From Devosia chinhatensis (GTDB lineage Bacteria > Pseudomonadota > Alphaproteobacteria > Rhizobiales > Devosiaceae): DNA of 64,000 bases. Below are positions 44,530 through 53,593 of this stretch, in pieces. Numbering within the stretch: position 1 is the stretch's first letter; each line of letters starts with the position of its first letter. The position numbers and the translations under genes are program-made. The notes beneath the pieces are model-generated. The model did not search any database and was not told the DNA's origin. It saw only the letters and a program-made list of their open reading frames with translations. The stretch is from assembly GCF_000969445.1 (NCBI RefSeq), contig NZ_JZEY01000054.1, positions 1-64,000 of the forward strand. Direction: 5' to 3'.

Positions 44530-45603
44530 ATGGCAGGGCTTACCCTCCGCTCGGTTCACAAGACTTATGGCGACGTGCCGGTCATCAAGGGCGTCGATCT
44601 CGACATCGCCCATGGCGAATTCGTGGTGTTCGTCGGCCCCTCGGGCTGCGGCAAGTCCACGCTGTTGCGTATGATCGCCGGGCTCGAGGACATCACCGAC
44701 GGCCAGATCAGTATCGGCGACCGCGTCGTCAACGATGTCGAGCCGCGCGACCGCGGCGTCGCCATGGTGTTCCAGTCCTATGCGCTCTATCCGCATATGA
44801 GCGTCTACGACAATGTCGGCTTCGGGCTGAAGCTGGCCGGTACGCCCAAGGCCGTGCGGGACCAGAAAATCCGCGAGGCAGCCAAGGTGCTGCAGATGGA
44901 GCATCTGCTCGACCGTCGTCCGGCCCAGCTTTCCGGCGGCCAGCGCCAGCGCGTGGCTATCGGGCGGGCCATTGTGCGCCAGCCCGATGTTTTCCTCTTC
45001 GACGAGCCGCTCTCCAATCTCGATGCGGCCTTGCGCGGCGACATGCGCATGGAGCTGGCCCGGCTGCATCACGATCTCGATGCAACCATGATCTACGTCA
45101 CCCACGATCAGGTCGAAGCCATGACGCTGGCCGACAAGATCGTCGTGCTCGACGGCGGTGTGATCCAGCAGGTCGGCAGCCCGCTCGAACTGTACAATAA
45201 TCCCGCCAATCTCTTCGTGGCCGGCTTTATCGGCGCGCCGAAGATGAACCTGCTGTCCGCCCGGGTCGAGGGCAGCGACGCGACAGGTCTTGTGGCGTCG
45301 TCGCCGGCACTGACCGCGCCGCTTGCCCTGCCGGCGCGTCCCGGCCTTGCCGTTGGAGACCAGATCACGCTCGGCATCCGCCCCCATGACATGGTGGCAG
45401 AGGACAATGGCGCCTTCCAGGGTCAGGTGCAGCTCATTGAGCGCCTCGGCAACGAGACCATCGTGCGTGTCGCCCTGCGCGACGGCACGGAAATGACCGC
45501 AGCCTTGCCGGGGCAGGGTTCATTCGCGCTGGGAGCGGACATTGCCCTGGGCCTGCGCCCCGAGGCCGCCCATGTCTTCGGGGCCACGGGCGCGCGCCTC
45601 TAG
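44530..45603 (+). CDS. ABC sugar transporter ATPase (UgpC/MsmK/MalK type)
   Basis: A 357-aa ATPase. Walker A GPSGCGKSTLLRM, Q-loop VFQSYALYPHMSVYDN, signature LSGGQRQRVAIGRAIV, Walker B VFLFDEPLSNLDA and the switch His in IYVTHDQVEA are intact. The C-terminal TOBE domain follows from about residue 240. It completes the importer: binding protein, two permeases, ATPase. A terminator follows. Confidence 0.94.
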   Translation: MAGLTLRSVHKTYGDVPVIKGVDLDIAHGEFVVFVGPSGCGKSTLLRMIAGLEDITDGQISIGDRVVNDVEPRDRGVAMVFQSYALYPHMSVYDNVGFGLKLAGTPKAVRDQKIREAAKVLQMEHLLDRRPAQLSGGQRQRVAIGRAIVRQPDVFLFDEPLSNLDAALRGDMRMELARLHHDLDATMIYVTHDQVEAMTLADKIVVLDGGVIQQVGSPLELYNNPANLFVAGFIGAPKMNLLSARVEGSDATGLVASSPALTAPLALPARPGLAVGDQITLGIRPHDMVAEDNGAFQGQVQLIERLGNETIVRVALRDGTEMTAALPGQGSFALGADIALGLRPEAAHVFGATGARL

Positions 45604-45631
45604 AGACAAGGCTGTCTCGCAAAGTAAAGCC

Positions 45632-45664
45632 GCCGCCGGATGTGCTTCCGGCGGCAGTTTTGTT
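45632..45664. terminator. terminator of the sugar operon
   Basis: GCCGCCGGA (45632-45640), loop TGTGCT, TCCGGCGGC (45647-45655), then AGTTTTGTTTT. It lies between the ATPase gene and the convergent Sel1 gene. Confidence 0.82.
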
Positions 45665-45686
45665 TTGGATGGCGCTGCCCCCGGGA

Positions 45687-46844
45687 TCAGTGGCTGTGCG
45701 GCTCGAGGCTGTCATGGGTGTGGGGCGTGTCATGGTTGTCGTCGAACCATGTCTGCGCCGCCGCTTGCGCTCTGTCGAGGTCTTCCTGGCTCAGCTGTGC
45801 GGCCATGGCGCTGCGCATGTAATGGGCCTCCGCATGCCCGCCGCTGGCCGCCAGATTGAACCATTTATGGGCCTCCACGAGGTCCTTGGGGACCCCGTTG
45901 CCGGCAAAGTAAAGCATGCCCAGCTGATACATGGCGCGGTAGTTCCAGAGTTCGGCAGCGCGCTGGAAGCGCTTGGCGGCGGTTTCCGGGTCTGCGGGCC
46001 CGGCCAGACCGTTCGCCATCAGGAACCCGGAAGCCAACAAGGCCTCGATATTGTCGCCGGGGACGGCCAGTTCGAATTGCTCGAGGGCGGCAGCCATGTC
46101 GAACGTGCCGGTATCGCCGTTCATGTAGACTTCGCCCAGCTGATAGCGGCTTTCCGCATAACCGGCCTGGGCAGCCCCCTCATACCAGGTGATGGCCTTC
46201 TCGATATCCTTGGTCGTGTAGGTGCCCGATTGCAGGAAGGTGCCGATGCGGTGCATGGCGGGGGGGAAGCCGGCTTCAGCGGAGCGCCGGATGGCGTTAA
46301 CGCCGTCTGGTGCGGTCACGGATGACTGGTTCTGCAAGGTCAGTTCGCCGAAGAAATAGGCGGCTTCGGAACTGCCCTGAGCATCGGCGCGGCGGAAATA
46401 TTCAATGGCGCCGGCACGATCCATGGGAATGGCCTGGTTGACCCCGACGCGATAAAGATGACCTAGGCTGACGAGAGCGGAGACATTGTCCTTTTCGGCG
46501 GCCATGCGGAACCAACGCACAGCCTCTTCGTAATTGGGCGCGCCCAGCGCCGAAGTGAGATAGAGCCCGCCCAGATTGCTCTGCGCAACCGCGTCGCCCT
46601 GCTCGGCAAGCTGGAGCCAGATATCGCGAGCGCCTTGCGGGTTTCCTGCCTGCATCGCATGCACACCCGCAGCATTGTCGCCCGACACCGGGCTTTGCGG
46701 CACGGCAGTTTGACCGACAGGGTGCGCGTGATCGTCGGCAACGCCTTCAGCATGGTTTTCATGAGCAGACGAAGCGCTCGTCGCTGCAAGGGCTAACGCC
46801 AGGCACCAGGGCGCGATTAAGCTGCCGGTCTTGCGAAAAATCAT
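45687..46844 (-). CDS. exported Sel1-repeat protein with His-rich ends
   Basis: A 385-aa protein with a signal peptide (about residues 1-28, ending ATSASSA). A His-rich stretch (HENHAEGVADDHAHP) is followed by about seven Sel1/TPR-like repeats of the AMHRIGTFLQSG / YQLGEVYMNG / YQLGMLYFAG type, then a second His-rich tail (DDNHDTPHTHDSLEPHSH). Sel1 repeats make scaffolds for protein contacts. The two His-rich ends may bind metals (inference). Start at ATG 46844 (MIFRKTGSL); the longer frame is antisense to the divergent gene. Confidence 0.85.
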   Translation of the reverse strand: MIFRKTGSLIAPWCLALALAATSASSAHENHAEGVADDHAHPVGQTAVPQSPVSGDNAAGVHAMQAGNPQGARDIWLQLAEQGDAVAQSNLGGLYLTSALGAPNYEEAVRWFRMAAEKDNVSALVSLGHLYRVGVNQAIPMDRAGAIEYFRRADAQGSSEAAYFFGELTLQNQSSVTAPDGVNAIRRSAEAGFPPAMHRIGTFLQSGTYTTKDIEKAITWYEGAAQAGYAESRYQLGEVYMNGDTGTFDMAAALEQFELAVPGDNIEALLASGFLMANGLAGPADPETAAKRFQRAAELWNYRAMYQLGMLYFAGNGVPKDLVEAHKWFNLAASGGHAEAHYMRSAMAAQLSQEDLDRAQAAAQTWFDDNHDTPHTHDSLEPHSH

Positions 46845-47010
46845 GCCATGGTCTCCCTTTAGGCGCGCGAACCACAAGGCAATGGTTGACGCTGCATGGC
46901 CCTTATGCGAACTCGAAAACTGGCTGTCCAGAGGTTTGTGGATGCGTGGATTCACTGAGCGAGCGTCGCGGGCGCATCGAACCCTGGGTCGTGCCCTTGC
47001 CCAATTGCAG

Positions 47011-47508
47011 ATGTCGCGGCGGCTGTTCCTGGGCGCCCTTGCCGGTCTGTTCAGCCTTTCGACATCCGCGTCAGCCCAGGACGGGGCAAGTGACGCCGGG
47101 TCGGAGATGATCAGCACGCTCAAGGCCTTCGCTGACGTGATCGTGCCCGCAGACGAAACGCCTTCGGCCGGGGATTTGAATGTGCACCTGCTCTTGATCG
47201 AGCAGACAAGGGATCGCGAAAACTATCCGGCCCTGCTGGCCCAGGGGACGGCCTGGCTGAACCAGGAGGCGCAGCGCCTCGGGGGAACGTCCTTTGCCGG
47301 CCTCGACGAGGCGGACCAGCTGGTCATTGTCCGCTCTGCCTTTACGTCCGAACCGCAGACTTTAGCGCGTGTCTTTGCCGACTTCCTGCGGCAGGACATC
47401 CTGCGGCTCTACTATGGCCAGCAGGCGGCATGGGGACCGATGATGTCGATGCCGCCCCAACCTCTCGGGTACCAGGACGTCCACCTGCCACCCAAGCGCT
47501 CCGCATGA
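47011..47508 (+). CDS. gluconate 2-dehydrogenase subunit 3-like protein
   Basis: A 165-aa protein with a twin-arginine-like leader (MSRRLFLGALAGLFSLSTSASA), then the Gluconate_2-dh3 domain (LKAFADVIVPADETPSAGD). In known enzymes this gamma subunit escorts the FAD subunit through Tat. Its stop overlaps the ATG of the GMC gene by four bases. The cytochrome c subunit found in gluconate 2-dehydrogenases is not seen next to it. Start at ATG 47011; the frame opens further upstream without a signal sequence. Confidence 0.82.
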   Translation: MSRRLFLGALAGLFSLSTSASAQDGASDAGSEMISTLKAFADVIVPADETPSAGDLNVHLLLIEQTRDRENYPALLAQGTAWLNQEAQRLGGTSFAGLDEADQLVIVRSAFTSEPQTLARVFADFLRQDILRLYYGQQAAWGPMMSMPPQPLGYQDVHLPPKRSA

Positions 47509-49142
47509 GCGACGTCCTGATCATCGGTTCGGGTGCCGGAGGCGGCGCGGCGGCCTATGCCCTGACGCGCGCCGGGCTCACGGTCACGATACTGGAGGCC
47601 GGGCCGCATTACGACTACCTGGCCGATTACCGGATGGATCGCCAGGATTGGGAGCAGCCCTTCCCCGACAAGGACCCGCCACATGCCAGCTATGCTGTGG
47701 CCCCGCTCCAGCCGCTGGATGCCGACCTTGCCGATCTGCGGTCGTGGAACCACATTTCCGGATTGTGGAATCCGAGCGAGCAGCGCATTTCGATGGGCTA
47801 CCACCATGTGCGCGGGGTAGGGGGCAGTACGCTGCATTTTACCGGCGAGGCGCATCGCCTGCACCCGGAGGCCTTCCAGCTTTTCAGTCGGACCGGCATC
47901 GGTGCAGACTGGCCGATCGATTATGCCGAGCTGGAGCCGTATTATCTGGAGGCCGAGACCGTGATCGGTGTCGCCGGTCGCGCGGAAAGCTCGAGGTGGC
48001 GCTCGGCGCCCTATCCCTTGCCCGATCATCGGCTGAGCCATGCCAGCTCGATCCTGCGGCGCGGGTTCGAAAAGGCAGGCCTGGCCTGCGAGCCAAATGC
48101 CCTGGCCATTCTCTCCGCACCCTATGATGACAGGCCGCCCTGCAATGGCTGCAATGGCTGCCTCAGAGGGTGCCCCCTGGGCGACAAGGGCTCTGTCGAC
48201 GTCACCTTCCTGCGCCACGCTCTGGCCACCGGCCGCTGCACCATTCGCAGCAATTGCGACGTGTTGACGCTTGAAGCCGGGCCCGATGACACCGTCACCG
48301 GCGTCGTGGCGAGCGAGAATGGCCAGCTGGTGCGTGCAGGCGCGCCGATCATCATCCTGGCTGCTGGAGCCGTGCACTCGCCCCGCCTGCTGCTCAACTC
48401 GGCCAATGCCCATGCCCCCGATGGTCTGGCCAACGAATCCGGCGAGGTCGGCCGCAATTTCATGGAAACCATTTCCTGGACCAGCAGCGCATTGCATCCG
48501 GAAAGCCTGGGCAGCCATCGTGGCCAGCCTGTGGACATGATTTCCTGGAGCCTCAACGCGCCCGATGCCGTCGAAGGCATTCCGGGAGGCTTCCGCTTCA
48601 GCCCGGCCCAGGCCGAGAGCGATCTGGTGGGCCCGATCAATTATGCGACCCGGGTCGTGCCCGGCTGGGGACGCCAGCACAAGCAGGCCATGCGGGCGAC
48701 ATTCGGTCATGTCCTGTCGGTGGCCGGACTGTGCGAAAGCGTGCCGCACGAGCAATCGAAGGTGACCTTGTCCACCGCGTTGGACCGCCACGGCTTGCCC
48801 AAGCCGCTGATACACAGTTTTCTCGATTCGGAAGCCATAGCGCGCATCGCCTTCATGGCCCGCACCTGCCGATCCATTCTGGCCTATGCCGGCGCGGGCG
48901 CAGTGTTCGAGCAATTGAGCAGCTATGACATGTTTTCCAGCACCCATGTCTTTGGCACCTGCCGCATGGGCGACGACCCCCAGACCAGCGTGGTGGACAG
49001 GCTCGGGCGCGCGCATCGCTGGCGAAATCTCTACATCGCGGATGCCAGCATTTTCCCCAGTTCAGGAGGCGGGGAATCGCCGTCGCTGACGATCCAGGCG
49101 TTGGCCCTGAGGACGGCCGCCGGAATTGCTACCAATCGTTAA
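47505..49142 (+). CDS. GMC-family FAD oxidoreductase (gluconate dehydrogenase large-subunit type)
   Basis: A 545-aa flavoenzyme. The N-terminal FAD site is VLIIGSGAGGGAAAYALTR, with MGYHHVRGVGGSTLHFTG next to the flavin. A Cys-containing segment (NGCNGCLRGCPLG) is typical of this branch. The C-terminus has HVFGTCRMG and the FAD-contacting ADASIFPSSGGGESPSLTIQ with the conserved Asn replaced in the usual way. The likely substrate is a sugar acid or polyol. With subunit 3 it forms a periplasmic dehydrogenase. Stop codon overlaps a CtrA-like site. Confidence 0.87.
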   Translation: MSDVLIIGSGAGGGAAAYALTRAGLTVTILEAGPHYDYLADYRMDRQDWEQPFPDKDPPHASYAVAPLQPLDADLADLRSWNHISGLWNPSEQRISMGYHHVRGVGGSTLHFTGEAHRLHPEAFQLFSRTGIGADWPIDYAELEPYYLEAETVIGVAGRAESSRWRSAPYPLPDHRLSHASSILRRGFEKAGLACEPNALAILSAPYDDRPPCNGCNGCLRGCPLGDKGSVDVTFLRHALATGRCTIRSNCDVLTLEAGPDDTVTGVVASENGQLVRAGAPIIILAAGAVHSPRLLLNSANAHAPDGLANESGEVGRNFMETISWTSSALHPESLGSHRGQPVDMISWSLNAPDAVEGIPGGFRFSPAQAESDLVGPINYATRVVPGWGRQHKQAMRATFGHVLSVAGLCESVPHEQSKVTLSTALDRHGLPKPLIHSFLDSEAIARIAFMARTCRSILAYAGAGAVFEQLSSYDMFSSTHVFGTCRMGDDPQTSVVDRLGRAHRWRNLYIADASIFPSSGGGESPSLTIQALALRTAAGIATNR

Positions 49143-49153
49143 CCATTCGTAAA
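49139..49153. promoter_or_regulatory. CtrA-like site upstream of the autotransporter
   Basis: TTAACCATTCGTAAA fits TTAA-N7-TTAA with one mismatch in the right half, and the left half TTAACCAT is the extended CtrA consensus. It is about 116 bases before the start codon. The first TTAA overlaps the stop codon of the previous gene. Confidence 0.4.
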
Positions 49154-49268
49154 CTTCTGGCATCTCGCAAAATAAGTGATTTCACGCAATCGCAACTTGT
49201 GCGTTGACACCCACGCCCCGTGTCCATCACAGACTGAAAGGTGGGAATCACTCGGGGGCTTTTGAGTC

Positions 49269-51836
49269 GTGAAGAATTTGACACGCCGCGTCGGACGGCT
49301 TGGATTGCTGATGAGCGTGGGCGCAGCCGCCCTTGGCGCTGCTCCAGCCTATGCGGGCCACCTGTTCACGCAGAATACGAACAACACGCCGACCTGGATC
49401 CAGGCCGGGCAGGGCATTCGTATCGACCAGGAACGGATGGAAAGCGCGAACGGTTCCGGCAACATCACTTTTGATTTTTCCCCCAATTCAAGCGTTCCGG
49501 ATGGCGCGAACACCGCGAATACGAACTGGTGGGCGTGGAGCGCAGGCGACGTCCTCAAGTTTACGGTCCCCACAACCGCTGGAAGCCTGGTCACCACGAT
49601 CGCCTACGATGCAGACGCCAACTGCGCCTATAGTTTCTGCGGCGTGACCGGCTCGGCGAGCTATCTTTCGGTCAATCTTGCCGCTCTTGGCTCCGCCGCA
49701 ATGGAAAAGGGCCGCGCCGACGTCAACACAAGCAATCCCCTGTCCTGGACGGTAGAAGCACTGGCCGGTGAGTTTTCGCTGGCCGGCTATCGTATCTATT
49801 TCTCCAACGGCACGCTCAACGGCACCGGGGCTGCCCCGCTGACCCAGGATAGCGTGGTTGACAGTGGCAATCTCGGCGGCGGCCCGTCCATTCCCGATAT
49901 CGATACTGCCAATCCCGACGGCTATACGATCGACCAGGTCAACAACAACGAGGTCAATCCGGTCTTCAATGGCGGCACGCTGGCGCTCAATTCGGGCGGT
50001 GCGGCGATTATCGGCAATTTCACCGTCAATGCCACCGGCACCGGTACCGACGGTGTGGTGCAGATCGGCCAGAACACCCAGGTGGTCTTCCAGGGCGCTT
50101 TCAGTGGTGCCGGCACTCTCGAAAAGTCGGGCGACGGCACTATGGTGCTGCAGGGCAACAATACCAATGCCGGCGGCTTTGCCGTCCAGCAGGGTGTGCT
50201 GAACCTGACCGATAGCGGCACGATCACCGGTGGCGTTTCTGTCAACAATGGCTCGACCTTCGTGGGCAACGGTACCGTCAACGGTGCGACCACGGTGTCG
50301 GGCACCGGCAGCACGCTTTATGGTTCGGGCCAGTTCAACGGCGATGTGACCATCAACACCGGCGCCCTGCACAAGCCGGGCAATTCTCCGGGCGACGTGA
50401 CCGTCAACGGCAATTACACCGTCCTCAACGGCGGGACGCTGGAAATCGAAATCGCCTCCAATGGCGTTTCGGACCGCATCTTCGTCAATGGTCTCGTGAC
50501 CCTGGGCGGCGAACTGCGCCTTCTGCCCTTCGGTACGGGCTTCATTGCCCCCACCTACAGCTACACCGTCATCCACAATGACGGCGCAGACGCCATCGTT
50601 GGCGACTTCGCTTCGCTGCGCAACGACCTGGCCTTCTACAATCCGGTCTATACGCTTACCGGCGATACCGGCAACGACCTCGTCATCACCCTCAACCGCA
50701 ATGCCAACGGCTTCTCGTCGCAGGCTCTCACCGAAAACCAGCTGGCCGTTGCCCGTGCCCTCGATGGCCTGTCGCCGACGGCCGGCACGCCACTGGCGCT
50801 CGAATATGAGCGTCTGATGGGTCTGCTGACGCGGTCGCAGGTTCGCACGGCGCTGGCATCGATGAGCGGGGAAGTCTATGCGACCTCGGCCTCGCTGGTG
50901 TCCAACCGCGCCCTGCAGACCGTGGTGTCGCGCACCAGCGGCAGGAATAGCCTGCTGCAGTGTCAGGATCGTCAGGGCGCTTCGGTCGACATGGCCCAGT
51001 GCGTGCTTGCCAACACGGTGCGCGTGGACGTCACGGGAGCGTATGCCGAATACAACGGAACCGCGACCGAAGCCGCAACGCTGCGGACCGGCGGCGTCAG
51101 CGGCGAAATCCGCGTGCCGTTCCAGCTCGGCGAGGGCATTGCCTATGGCGGTCTCTACTTCCTGCACGAGAACGGTCAGGTCGGCGTGAACAGCCTCAAT
51201 TCCTCCTCGAGCGTCGCGACCAACGGCGTCGGGCTGACGTCCGGCTGGGCCGGCAATGGCTGGGACGTTTCGGCCGTGCTGGGCTATACCAATGCCCGCA
51301 TCGCCGGCACCCGTGAGATCAACATCGGCGGCACCGCGACGGCGGCGTCCGGCACGATGGACCTCAACGTCTTCAGCGGCTCGATCGGCGTGGGCTATGC
51401 CATCGAAGTGGGCGATTATGTCGTGCGCCCCTTCGCTGCCCTGTCCCATATCCAGACCGGCAATTCCGCCTTCTCGGAAACCTCGACCAGCCCGCTGGCC
51501 TACTCGGCCAATGCCGGTTCGACGGGCCAGACCTTCGCCACGGTCGGGCTGGAATTCTCCGGTAACTTCGACATGGGCGATTTCGCGGTGAGCCCCCGCG
51601 CCCAGCTGGCGCTTACGCAGCGTCTGGGCGGCTCGGGCACCTCGCTGTCTGGCACGGTGGGTGGCTCTGCGCCATTCACTACCCTCGGCAACGATCCGGG
51701 TGCGACGATGGCCGATATCGGCGTCGGTCTGGATATCGAACGTGCGGGTCTGACCATCTCGTTCGACTACGGCGCGCAACTGACCTCGACAAGCGTCAGC
51801 CATCGCGCCACCGCAGGACTGAAGTTCAAGTTCTGA
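49269..51836 (+). CDS. autotransporter with passenger repeats and beta-barrel
   Basis: An 855-aa type V protein. Signal peptide about residues 1-28 (ending PAYA). The passenger holds autotransporter repeats such as GAGTLEKSGDGTMVLQGNN and GNSPGDVTVNGNYTVLNGG, with no recognised enzymatic domain. The beta-barrel covers about residues 570-855 and ends in TAGLKFKF, an aromatic terminal residue as required for Bam. The start is GTG 49269; CTCGGGGGC lies about 10 bases upstream. It could be an adhesin or matrix protein. Confidence 0.9.
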   Translation: MKNLTRRVGRLGLLMSVGAAALGAAPAYAGHLFTQNTNNTPTWIQAGQGIRIDQERMESANGSGNITFDFSPNSSVPDGANTANTNWWAWSAGDVLKFTVPTTAGSLVTTIAYDADANCAYSFCGVTGSASYLSVNLAALGSAAMEKGRADVNTSNPLSWTVEALAGEFSLAGYRIYFSNGTLNGTGAAPLTQDSVVDSGNLGGGPSIPDIDTANPDGYTIDQVNNNEVNPVFNGGTLALNSGGAAIIGNFTVNATGTGTDGVVQIGQNTQVVFQGAFSGAGTLEKSGDGTMVLQGNNTNAGGFAVQQGVLNLTDSGTITGGVSVNNGSTFVGNGTVNGATTVSGTGSTLYGSGQFNGDVTINTGALHKPGNSPGDVTVNGNYTVLNGGTLEIEIASNGVSDRIFVNGLVTLGGELRLLPFGTGFIAPTYSYTVIHNDGADAIVGDFASLRNDLAFYNPVYTLTGDTGNDLVITLNRNANGFSSQALTENQLAVARALDGLSPTAGTPLALEYERLMGLLTRSQVRTALASMSGEVYATSASLVSNRALQTVVSRTSGRNSLLQCQDRQGASVDMAQCVLANTVRVDVTGAYAEYNGTATEAATLRTGGVSGEIRVPFQLGEGIAYGGLYFLHENGQVGVNSLNSSSSVATNGVGLTSGWAGNGWDVSAVLGYTNARIAGTREINIGGTATAASGTMDLNVFSGSIGVGYAIEVGDYVVRPFAALSHIQTGNSAFSETSTSPLAYSANAGSTGQTFATVGLEFSGNFDMGDFAVSPRAQLALTQRLGGSGTSLSGTVGGSAPFTTLGNDPGATMADIGVGLDIERAGLTISFDYGAQLTSTSVSHRATAGLKFKF

Positions 51837-51845
51837 TCCAATGAC

Positions 51846-51874
51846 GGCGAGCCGGCGCAACCCGGCTCGCCTTT
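51846..51874 (+). terminator. terminator of the autotransporter gene
   Basis: GGCGAGCCGG (51846-51855), loop CGCAAC, CCGGCTCGCC (51862-51871), then TTT. It is 9 bases after the stop and separates the autotransporter from the export operon. Confidence 0.8.
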
Positions 51875-51976
51875 CCTATCACTGGCTGCCATTTACTTGG
51901 CCTTGCCAGTTGTTGGCGTTTCTCAGAGCTATAAATCTCTGTCACATCTAAAATTTTTGAAGAAGACCGTGGAGGG

Positions 51977-51991
51977 TTAACCACTTGTTAA
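51977..51991. promoter_or_regulatory. CtrA-type binding site before the export operon
   Basis: TTAACCACTTGTTAA is an exact TTAA-N7-TTAA, the full CtrA motif, within two GTTAAC palindromes 11 bases apart. It is about 59 bases before the ATG of the TolC-like gene. A TTGACG follows at 51997. Cell-cycle control of the operon is inferred. Confidence 0.55.
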
Positions 51992-52049
51992 CTCTTTTGA
52001 CGGGAAAAGGGCATGGTCGTCTCATGCTCTCTTTAGGCTCGTCGCAACA

Positions 52050-53525
52050 ATGATCACTCTGGCAAATCTGGTGCGCCTGGCATGCCTTTCGGCAGTCACG
52101 GTCGGTTGCGCGAGCACAGGGGGGCTGGGCGGCAAGCAGGTCAGCGCCGATGTGAGCGCCTGGGCCGCCTCGGCGAACAATCAGGCCGCGCAGATGGCGG
52201 CAGGCATGCCGGCAACGCCAGCAGCCGTCGACGCGGCGCCCACCCGAGCCACGCTGGCCTCCGCCTCGCTCGGCGAGCTCTATGCAAACGGGGTCGACTT
52301 CAATCCGCAGATCCGCGTCGCTCGCTCGCGTGTGGCGGTGGCGGATGCAGAACTGAGCAATGCGGCCCTGCGCTTCTTTCCGGCGCTCACCGGCAAGGCG
52401 ACGCGATCCTATACCTTCCAGAACATCCTGAACTCGGACAACCAGGTGTTCCAGCAGGGGACTGCCGAGTACGGAACTACCAATGTGGCGATCGAGGGCC
52501 GCATGCCCATCATCAACCTTGAGAACGTCTTCAACTATCGCAAGACCGACAGCCAGCAGCGCAAGAGCTACGTGGAATATGTCGGGGCCGCGCAGACATT
52601 CATCCGCGACCTGATGATTGCCTATATCGACCTGGCAGAAGCCAATGCCATCATCGATGAATATCGCCAGCGGGTGAGCCTGCTCCAATCCCGCACCAGC
52701 AACGAACGCGCGCGGCAGTCCGCCGGAAATGGCAGCGCGGAGATGGCTCTCGGCTTCGAGCAGGAGCTCAGCGACGCACAGGCGCAGCTCGGCGTTCAGG
52801 AAGCCCGGCAGAAAAGCGTGATGATCCGCATCGAGGAGCTCACCGGCACCAAGGTCGGCACCGTGCGCGGCCATATTGCCATGGCCAATCTTACCTTGCC
52901 GATCGAGGATGTGGAGGGGCTTATCGATTTGGCCCTCAGCAACAACCCGCGCTACATCGCCAAGAAATACGAAGTAGACGCCTTCGACGACGAGACGCGG
53001 CGCGCCGTCGCCAAGGATTTCGGCCCCACGCTCGACAGCTTCGCAAGCCACGAATACGAAAACCGCGGCGGCAGCCAGTTTGGCGGCGGTTCGGAGACCG
53101 TCCAGACCGTGGTGGGCCTGCAGCTCAGCGTGCCGATCTTCAATGCCGGTGGCCAGGGCTACCAATTTACCACGGCGGTAGCGCGCAACCAGCAGATCTC
53201 GGCCGAACTGGCCATGGTCGCCAGCGAAACCAAGTCCGCCGTAGCTATGTCCTATTCGAACTATCTGGCCGCCCGTTTGCGCATCCAGCGCGACAGCCAG
53301 ACCATTCGCAAGGGTTCCGAGCTGATCTCGCTGGTCAACCAGCGCGTCGCCGACGCGGCGGGCACAGTGGATGACGGCCTTCAGGCCCGCTTGGACCTGG
53401 CCAGCTATATGCGCCAGCGCCAGCAGGCCCAGTTCCAGTTGCTGCGCGAATGGGTGCAGATAAAGCACCTGACGGGCGCATTGAGCGAAGCGGACGTGCA
53501 GGTTTTCTCGGGCACCAATATCTAG
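52050..53525 (+). CDS. TolC-family outer-membrane efflux/secretion protein
   Basis: A 491-aa outer-membrane factor. The N-terminus (RLACLSAVTVGCASTGG) looks like a lipoprotein signal, as in OprM-type proteins, though the lipobox is imperfect. The two OEP repeats follow with NAALRFFPALTGKATRSY and, near the C-terminus, LAARLRIQRDSQTIRKGSEL. The trimer would form the outer-membrane exit for the RTX protein encoded downstream. Start at ATG 52050, about 59 bases after a CtrA-type site. Confidence 0.87.
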   Translation: MITLANLVRLACLSAVTVGCASTGGLGGKQVSADVSAWAASANNQAAQMAAGMPATPAAVDAAPTRATLASASLGELYANGVDFNPQIRVARSRVAVADAELSNAALRFFPALTGKATRSYTFQNILNSDNQVFQQGTAEYGTTNVAIEGRMPIINLENVFNYRKTDSQQRKSYVEYVGAAQTFIRDLMIAYIDLAEANAIIDEYRQRVSLLQSRTSNERARQSAGNGSAEMALGFEQELSDAQAQLGVQEARQKSVMIRIEELTGTKVGTVRGHIAMANLTLPIEDVEGLIDLALSNNPRYIAKKYEVDAFDDETRRAVAKDFGPTLDSFASHEYENRGGSQFGGGSETVQTVVGLQLSVPIFNAGGQGYQFTTAVARNQQISAELAMVASETKSAVAMSYSNYLAARLRIQRDSQTIRKGSELISLVNQRVADAAGTVDDGLQARLDLASYMRQRQQAQFQLLREWVQIKHLTGALSEADVQVFSGTNI

Positions 53526-53593
53526 GGATATGCCAGGTGTATCCCCCAGCCAGCCGATGTGAGGTCAGGGCAATTCAGCGGAAGCGGAATGCT

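Noticed and set aside
46293..46305. GGCGTTAACGCC palindrome
   Set aside because: Inside the Sel1 gene coding sequence, single copy, no promoter context.
49488..51860. A 790-codon open frame on the minus strand opposite the autotransporter
   Set aside because: Antisense shadow caused by high GC at third positions. The plus-strand frame has a signal peptide, repeats and a beta-barrel; the minus frame shows none.
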